From CAG-492 sp045643465 (GTDB lineage Bacteria; Bacillota; Clostridia; TANB77; CAG-508), in contig JAZUKV010000033.1 in NCBI GenBank assembly GCA_045643465.1, positions 62,001 through 126,000 of the forward strand: 64,000 nt of DNA. Reading direction: 5' to 3'. Numbering within the stretch: the first letter of the stretch is position 1; each line of letters begins with the position of its first letter. The notes under the pieces were generated by a model. That model was not told the DNA's origin, searched no databases, and worked only from the letters and a program-made list of their open reading frames with translations. The position numbers and the translations under genes are program-made. This document shows positions 58,977 to 64,000 of this stretch, one piece after another.

Positions 58977-59978
58977 ATGTCTTTTATAGAGAATATGAAA
59001 CAAAGAGCAAAAAACAATATAAAAACAATAGTTTTACCAGAAGGAAATGATATTAGAACAATACAAGCTGTAGAAAAAGTTAAAAAAGAAGGTTTTGCAG
59101 ATGTTATAGTTATGGGAAAGAAAGATGAAATTTTAAATATTGCAAAAGAGCATAATATTAATATTGATGGAGTAAAAATTATTAATCCAATAGAAGATAT
59201 AAATTATGAAAAGTTTGTTAATGATTTTTATGAATTAAGAAAAGCAAAGGGAATGACTTTTGAAAAAGCAAAAGAAACTCTAAAAGATGAAACTTATTAT
59301 GGAATGATGATGGTAAAAGAAGGTTTTGCAGATGGACTTGTTTCAGGAGCATGCCATTCAACATCAAATACATTAAGACCAGCATTACAAATTTTAAAAA
59401 CAGCACCAGGAACAAAACTTGTATCAGCATTTTTTGTTATGGTTGTTCCTAATTGTGAATATGGAGAAAATGGGACATTTATTTTTTCAGATAGTGGGCT
59501 TAATGAATATCCAGATGCAGATAGTTTAGCAGAAATTGCAATTTCTTCTAGCAAAAGTTTCGAACAATTAGTTGGAAAACAATCAAAAGTTGCAATGCTT
59601 TCATATTCAACTTATGGAAGTGCTACATCTCCACTAACAGAGAAAGTTATTGAAGCAACAAAATTATTAAAAGAGAAAGCTCCAGACTTGATTTGTGATG
59701 GTGAATTACAATTAGATGCAGCTATTATTCCTGAAATAGCAGCTTCAAAGGCACCAGGAAGTCCTGTAGCTGGTCAAGCTAATACATTAATATTCCCAGA
59801 TTTAGATGCAGGAAATATTGGATATAAATTAGTTCAAAGATTAGCAAAAGCTGAGGCATATGGGCCATTATGCCAAGGAATAGCAAAACCAGTAAATGAT
59901 TTATCAAGAGGATGTTCAAGTGATGATATTGTTGGTGTTATTGCAATAACAGCTGTACAAGCACAATCACAAGAATAG
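58977..59978 (+). CDS. pta: phosphate acetyltransferase
   Basis: It converts acetyl-CoA and phosphate to acetyl phosphate. The 333-aa protein matches the short, catalytic-only form: IVLPEGNDIRTIQAVEKV near residue 20, GFADGLVSGACHSTSNTLRPALQ near 113, FSDSGLNEYPDADSLAEIA, FSTYGSA-type block (LSYSTYGSA), GELQLDAAIIPEIA and GNIGYKLVQRLA. ATG 58977 is preferred over the ATG at 58971 because AAGGAGG ends two bases before the latter. The first ackA follows 32 bp later, giving the usual pta-ackA pair for acetate and ATP production. Confidence 0.95.
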   Translation: MSFIENMKQRAKNNIKTIVLPEGNDIRTIQAVEKVKKEGFADVIVMGKKDEILNIAKEHNINIDGVKIINPIEDINYEKFVNDFYELRKAKGMTFEKAKETLKDETYYGMMMVKEGFADGLVSGACHSTSNTLRPALQILKTAPGTKLVSAFFVMVVPNCEYGENGTFIFSDSGLNEYPDADSLAEIAISSSKSFEQLVGKQSKVAMLSYSTYGSATSPLTEKVIEATKLLKEKAPDLICDGELQLDAAIIPEIAASKAPGSPVAGQANTLIFPDLDAGNIGYKLVQRLAKAEAYGPLCQGIAKPVNDLSRGCSSDDIVGVIAITAVQAQSQE

Positions 59979-60010
59979 AAAAAAATTAACTTAAGAGAAA
60001 GGATGATTTA

Positions 60011-61207
60011 ATGAAGATACTTGTATTAAATAGCGGAAGCTCTTCACTAAAATATCAATTAATTGATATGGATAATGAACAAGTTTTAGCTAAAGGAAAT
60101 TTTGAAAGAATCGGTCAAAGTAATTCTTTTTTAACACACAAAGTTGGAGAGAGCAAGCATAAATTTGAAAAGCCTGTTTCAAATCATGAAAAAGCAATCA
60201 AATTTGTATTAAAGAAATTAGAAAGTTCTGTTTATGGTGTGATAAAATCTCCAGAAGAAATTGATGCAATTGGCCATAGAATAGTTCATGGAGGAGAAAA
60301 ATTTAAAGCTCCTGCAATTGTAGATGACGAAGTTATAAAAGGAATCGAAGAGGCAATAGAGCTTGCTCCTTTGCACAATCCTGCAGCAATCTTAGGAATA
60401 AAAGCTTGTCAGAACGTAATGCCAGGAAAAACAAATGTAGTCGTATTTGATACAGCATTTCATCAAACAATTCCAAAAGAAAGCTATATATATCCAATTC
60501 CATATAAATACTATGAAAAATATAAAATTCGTAAATATGGTGCGCATGGAACTTCTCATCAATATGTATCATCAAGAGCTGCGGAAATTATGAATGAAGA
60601 TATAAAAAATTTAAAAATTATAAGTTGCCATTTAGGTCAAGGTGCAAGTATATGTGCAATAAAGAATGGTAAAGTTGTAGATACATCAATGGGATTTACG
60701 CCACTAGGAGGAATTCCTATGGGAACACGTTCTGGAGATTTGGATCCATCAGTTGTAACATATATAGCAAGATTTAGAAACCATACACCAGATGAAATGG
60801 ATGAAATTTTAAATAAAAAGTCAGGTGTATATGGAATTTCAGAAGTGTCAGTAGATTTTAGAGATATAGAAGCCGAAGCTGCAGAAGGTGATAGAAATGC
60901 AAAAATGGCTTTAGAAAATTTTGCATATAATGTAGCTCAATTTGTTGCAAAATATGCAGTATCAATGGGTGGTTTTGATGTACTAACATTTACAGCAGGT
61001 GTAGGAGAAAAAGATGCATCTCAAAGATTAAAAATATGTAATTATTTGAAATTTTTAGGTGTAGAAATAGATGAACAAAAGAATAAAATAACTAATCAAG
61101 AAGTTGAAATAACAGGAGAAAATTCAAAAGTAAAAATACATGTAATTCCAACAAATGAAGAATTAATGATAGCAAGAGAAACTAAAAGATTGAGTTTGGG
61201 TAAATAA
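60011..61207 (+). CDS. ackA: acetate kinase, copy 1
   Basis: It makes ATP and acetate from acetyl phosphate, the last step of acetate fermentation. The 398-aa protein has VLNSGSSSLKYQLI, GHRIVHGG with R90, FDTAFHQTIP with the catalytic Asp, HGTSHQYVS, and the active-site block GGIPMGTRSGDLDP with R240, all matching well-studied AckA. One small change is YGAHGT in place of the usual YGFHGT. AAAGGATG precedes the ATG. It is co-transcribed with pta and followed by a second copy. Confidence 0.96.
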   Translation: MKILVLNSGSSSLKYQLIDMDNEQVLAKGNFERIGQSNSFLTHKVGESKHKFEKPVSNHEKAIKFVLKKLESSVYGVIKSPEEIDAIGHRIVHGGEKFKAPAIVDDEVIKGIEEAIELAPLHNPAAILGIKACQNVMPGKTNVVVFDTAFHQTIPKESYIYPIPYKYYEKYKIRKYGAHGTSHQYVSSRAAEIMNEDIKNLKIISCHLGQGASICAIKNGKVVDTSMGFTPLGGIPMGTRSGDLDPSVVTYIARFRNHTPDEMDEILNKKSGVYGISEVSVDFRDIEAEAAEGDRNAKMALENFAYNVAQFVAKYAVSMGGFDVLTFTAGVGEKDASQRLKICNYLKFLGVEIDEQKNKITNQEVEITGENSKVKIHVIPTNEELMIARETKRLSLGK

Positions 61208-61305
61208 ATTAATCAAAAAACAGCTGTTTTATTGAAATTTTGTTGGTTTTGTGATTATATATATAAGATTATAAAATAAAAACACATAAAGAAAGGAAGT
61301 TATTT

Positions 61306-62502
61306 ATGAAAATATTAGTTTTAAATTGTGGAAGTTCATCTTTAAAATATCAAGTAATAGATATGGAAAATGAACAAGTTATTGCAAAAGGAAATTTCGA
61401 AAGAATAGGAGAGCCAGAAGTTTCTTTTATAACTCACAAGGTAAATGGGGAAAAATATAGATTAGAGCATGCGGCACCTACACACAAAGAAGCTCTTGAA
61501 TTTATAATAGAGCAATTATTAAATACAGAATATGCAGTATTAAAAAGCTTAGATGAAATTGGTGGAGTAGGACATAGAATTGTTCAAGGTGCTGAAAAAT
61601 ATGCAGACCCAGTAATAATAGATGATAGTGTAATAGCTGGAATAAGAGAAGTAGCAGATTTAGCTCCTGTACACAATATGGCAGCTGCTATGGGAATGGA
61701 AGCTTGTAAAAGTTTAATGCCAAATACTCCAATGGTTGCAGTATTTGATAATGGTTTCCATCAAACAATACCTGAAGAAAGATATTTATATCCAATACCA
61801 TATCACTATTATAGAGATTATAAAATTCGTAAATATGGTTTCCATGGAACATCTCATTCTTATGTTTCAAAAAGAGTAGCAGAGATAATGAATAAACCAT
61901 TAGAAAGTTTAAAAACAGTTGTATGCCATTTAGGTCAAGGTGCAAGCTTATGTGCTGTTCAAGGAGGTAAATCTGTAGATACATCAATGGGATTAACTCC
62001 ATTAGGAGGAATTATGATGTGTGCAAGAAGTGGTGATTTAGATCCATCAGTTGTTACATATCTAATGAGAAAAGAAAATATAGCACCAGAAGAAATGGAT
62101 AAAATTTTAAATAAAGAATCAGGTCTTTTAGGTATATCAGAAGTAGCTTCAGATGTTAGAGATATTGAAGCAGCTGCAGCAGAAGGAAATGAAAAGGCAG
62201 AATTAAGCTTAAAAGCATATGATTTAAATATAGCTCAATTTGTAGCAAAATATGGAGTTTCAATGGGTGGAATTGATACAATCGTATTTACAGCAGGTGT
62301 TGGTGAAAACCAATTTAATAGAAGAGCTGGAATATGTAAGAATCTTGAATTTTTAGGTGTTAAATTAGATGAAGAAAAGAATTTAATTAAAGGTGAAGAA
62401 GTAGAAATTTCAACTCCTGATTCTAAAATAAAAGTATTTGTAGTTCCAACAAACGAAGAGCTAGTAATAGCAAGAGAAACATTAAATTTAATTAATAAAT
62501 AA
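61306..62502 (+). CDS. acetate kinase-family protein, copy 2 (diverged active site)
   Basis: A 398-aa paralogue of the preceding gene, colinear along its whole length, with VLNCGSSSLKYQVI, FDNGFHQTIP and HGTSHSYVS. Conserved active-site positions have changed: GHRIVHGG becomes GHRIVQGA (Q94, A96), and PMGTRSGDLDP becomes MMCARSGDLDP (M237, C239, A240), while both catalytic Arg residues (R91, R241) stay. It may use another short-chain acyl phosphate or have altered kinetics; that is inference. AAAGGAAG precedes the ATG. A weak promoter (TTGAAA 61232, TTATAT 61255) could express it separately. A terminator follows. Confidence 0.9.
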   Translation: MKILVLNCGSSSLKYQVIDMENEQVIAKGNFERIGEPEVSFITHKVNGEKYRLEHAAPTHKEALEFIIEQLLNTEYAVLKSLDEIGGVGHRIVQGAEKYADPVIIDDSVIAGIREVADLAPVHNMAAAMGMEACKSLMPNTPMVAVFDNGFHQTIPEERYLYPIPYHYYRDYKIRKYGFHGTSHSYVSKRVAEIMNKPLESLKTVVCHLGQGASLCAVQGGKSVDTSMGLTPLGGIMMCARSGDLDPSVVTYLMRKENIAPEEMDKILNKESGLLGISEVASDVRDIEAAAAEGNEKAELSLKAYDLNIAQFVAKYGVSMGGIDTIVFTAGVGENQFNRRAGICKNLEFLGVKLDEEKNLIKGEEVEISTPDSKIKVFVVPTNEELVIARETLNLINK

Positions 62503-62510
62503 TTAATAGT

Positions 62511-62557
62511 AAACAGTAATATTAGTTAAGTAACTTAGCAGGTATTACTGTTTTTAT
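62511..62557 (+). terminator. Terminator
   Basis: AAACAGTAATA (62511-62521) with TATTACTGTTT (62543-62553), inner paired loop, then T-rich tail. Confidence 0.85.
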
Positions 62558-62577
62558 TTAAAAAATTTTTAAAATTA

Positions 62578-62605
62578 TTGTAAAAAAATATTTTATTGGT
62601 ATAAT
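62578..62605 (+). promoter_or_regulatory. Promoter of pfkA
   Basis: TTGTAA (62578-62583), 16 bp, TATAAT (62600-62605). Confidence 0.6.
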
Positions 62606-62640
62606 AACAACATAAAGATTTTTAAGGAGGATACAAAATA

Positions 62641-63783
62641 ATGATAAAAAAAGTTGCAATACTAGCAAATGGTGGAGATGTATCAGGATTTAATGCAGTT
62701 ATTAGAGCTATCGTTAAATCAGCAGAAAAATATGGAGTAGAATGTTATGGTTTTATAGAAGGATATAAAGGACTTCTAAATAATGAATATATAAAATTAA
62801 GTACTTCACACAATAATAGAGCTTCAGGAATTTTACCAAAAGGAGGATCAATAATAGGATCTTCAACAAATTCAAATGTATTTCATTACAAAGTTGAAGA
62901 AAATGGAGAAGTTATATATAAAGATTTATCAGATATATGTGTAAAAAATATTAAAGATGACGGATTTGATTGCTTATTTACACTAGGAGGAGATGGTACT
63001 CAAAAATCAGCAAGAGACTTTTCTTTAAAAGGAATTAATGTTATTGGAGTTCCAAAGACAATAGACAACGATGTAGCATGTACAGAAGTGACTTTTGGGT
63101 ATAATACAGCTGTATCAGTTGCATCAGATGCTCTTGATAGACTTCATACAACAGGGGAAACACATCATAGAATTATGGTACTAGAAGTAATGGGAAGATA
63201 TGCTGGTTGGATAGCATTAGAATCAGCTATTTCAGGTGGTGCAGATATTGCTCTTATTCCAGAGATACCTTATGATATAAATAAAGTAGTAGAGAAAATT
63301 AATCAAAGACGTGATTTAGGAAAGAATTTTTCTATTGTTGTTGTTGCAGAAGGTGCAGTTCCAAAGGATGGACAACTTTCAGTATTAGAGATGAGAAACA
63401 ATGGTGAAGGTGTTGATAATACAAAACTTGGTGGTGCAGGTGAAAAAGTGGCACGAGAGCTTCAAGAATTGACAGGAATGGAATCAAGATGTACAGTTTT
63501 AGGTTATATGCAAAGAGGAGGAACTCCAACTGCTTTCGATAGAGTTTTATCTACAAAATACGGAGCTAAAGCAATGGAACTAGCAGTAGAAGGGAAATTT
63601 AATGTTTTAACAGTAATAAGAAATGGAAAATTAGATTGTGTTTCATTAGAAGATGTTGTTGGAGACAATAAAACAATAGGAGCTGTTTCAGGAAATACAA
63701 AAGAAAGTAATATTAGAAAAGTTTCAATGGATCATGATTTAGTAAAAACTGCAAGAAGTATAGGAATAAATTTAGGAGATTAA
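62641..63783 (+). CDS. pfkA: 6-phosphofructokinase, group III (Gly/Lys type)
   Basis: It phosphorylates fructose 6-phosphate to fructose 1,6-bisphosphate. The 380-aa protein has LANGGDVSGFNAVIRAIV at the start, LGGDGTQKSA with G119 (equivalent of E. coli G104), PKTIDNDV with K139 (equivalent of G124), MGRYAGWIALES and LGYMQRGGTPTAFDR. Gly at the first site suggests ATP, and Lys at the second is the PPi-type residue; the combination marks the mixed-substrate group III, so the phosphoryl donor cannot be fixed from sequence. AAGGAGG precedes the ATG. Confidence 0.93.
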   Translation: MIKKVAILANGGDVSGFNAVIRAIVKSAEKYGVECYGFIEGYKGLLNNEYIKLSTSHNNRASGILPKGGSIIGSSTNSNVFHYKVEENGEVIYKDLSDICVKNIKDDGFDCLFTLGGDGTQKSARDFSLKGINVIGVPKTIDNDVACTEVTFGYNTAVSVASDALDRLHTTGETHHRIMVLEVMGRYAGWIALESAISGGADIALIPEIPYDINKVVEKINQRRDLGKNFSIVVVAEGAVPKDGQLSVLEMRNNGEGVDNTKLGGAGEKVARELQELTGMESRCTVLGYMQRGGTPTAFDRVLSTKYGAKAMELAVEGKFNVLTVIRNGKLDCVSLEDVVGDNKTIGAVSGNTKESNIRKVSMDHDLVKTARSIGINLGD

Positions 63784-63789
63784 TTTATT

Positions 63790-63821
63790 AAAAAAAGCAC
63801 TGAAAAAACAGTGCTTTTTTT
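63790..63821 (+). terminator. Terminator after pfkA
   Basis: AAAAAAGCACTG with CAGTGCTTTTTT around a 6-A loop, then T. Confidence 0.9.
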
Positions 63822-63839
63822 ATGGATATAGAAATAAAC

Positions 63840-63867
63840 TTGAAATATAAAATACTTGTGATAAAAT
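63840..63867 (+). promoter_or_regulatory. Promoter of ruvA
   Basis: TTGAAA (63840-63845), 16 bp, TAAAAT (63862-63867). Confidence 0.55.
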
Positions 63868-63894
63868 ATATTAAAATTAGCAAAGGAGGAAAAA

Positions 63895-64000
63895 ATGTTT
63901 TCATATTTGAAAGGTACATATGAAGCGAGAATGCTAGATTATATTATTTTAGATGTACATGATGTAGGTTATAAAATATATATGTCAGAAAATTCAATGA
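63895..64000 (+). CDS. ruvA: Holliday junction protein RuvA, N-terminal part (3' end outside window)
   Basis: The first 35 residues (MFSYLKGTYEAR, YIILDVHDVGYKIYMS) match the N-terminal OB-fold domain of RuvA, which binds the four-way junction and loads the RuvB motor. CAAAGGAGG lies seven bases before the ATG. The gene runs off the right edge; ruvB is expected next. The call rests on the N-terminus alone. Confidence 0.85.
   Translation, partial: MFSYLKGTYEARMLDYIILDVHDVGYKIYMSENSM

Noticed and set aside
1..64000. tRNA, rRNA, CRISPR arrays, prophage or transposase genes
   Set aside because: I scanned spacers for CCA ends with cloverleaf arms, regular spacer-repeat arrays and transposase motifs and saw none.
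1..64000. Apparent preference for the Glu codon GAG when the next base is C
   Set aside because: GAGC looks frequent by eye in coding regions, but GAAC and GAG before other bases also occur. Without counting codon pairs I cannot support a claim.

Overview
The window is a gene-dense, very AT-rich chromosomal segment of a low-GC Gram-positive bacterium, most likely a spore-forming, fermentative anaerobe of the class Clostridia. The SpoIVB protease, an alpha/beta-type SASP, a YtaF/MntP-type membrane protein, a DUF1540 protein, T-box control of proS, AGGAGG ribosome sites and many TTGACA-17-TATAAT promoters support this. I could not place it at genus level. There is no rRNA, tRNA, CRISPR array, prophage or transposase. 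The only mobile-type sequence is a three-copy REP-like repeat.

Layout. 1-5.5 kb: the end of a peptidoglycan-binding protein, alpha-glucan phosphorylase, a stand-alone structured RNA of about 240 nt with its own promoter and terminator, pyruvate kinase, and a small membrane protein whose promoter sits in an 11-bp tandem repeat. 5.5-10.4 kb: cysteine desulfurase, small proteins, spoIVB and a SASP gene. 10.4-15.6 kb: a CmpB-like membrane protein, T-box-controlled mini prolyl-tRNA synthetase, a WG-repeat surface protein and a CNNM/CorC transporter. 15.5-19.4 kb: a heterodimeric ABC exporter behind a short leader peptide and an attenuator-like terminator. 19.4-25.8 kb: a small multidrug export protein, a flavoprotein, threonylcarbamoyl-AMP synthase, an ABC-F ATPase, a DUF5662 gene bracketed by inverted REP-like repeats, and alanine racemase. 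25.8-38.3 kb: an export and envelope-stress block with XRE regulator + DUF4097 + MacB-like ABC, AIM24, MarR + a second heterodimeric ABC exporter, and an ABC-2 system. 38.3-49.5 kb: mostly housekeeping (SprT-like, mnmA, cysS, beta-CASP RNase, fba, smpB, rdgB, rusA, ytaF) with an unrecognised 367-aa protein and a WXG100-like protein behind a structured leader. 49.5-64 kb: PBP1A, patatin-like lipase, peroxiredoxin, glmM, metG, a nucleotide-kinase-like protein, a Qnr-like pentapeptide protein, pta and two tandem acetate kinases, phosphofructokinase and the start of ruvA.

The metabolic genes fit sugar fermentation to acetate: glucan phosphorylase, PFK, FBP aldolase, pyruvate kinase, Pta and AckA. 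Alr, GlmM and PBP1A supply the cell wall. Three separate ABC export loci, an ABC-F protein and a Qnr-like protein suggest frequent exposure to antibiotics or antimicrobial peptides, which is an inference. The signals most worth following are the pseudoknotted RNA, the 11-bp promoter array, the leader-peptide attenuator, the REP-like repeats that supply the ends of genes, the diverged second acetate kinase and the WXG100-like gene with its leader.
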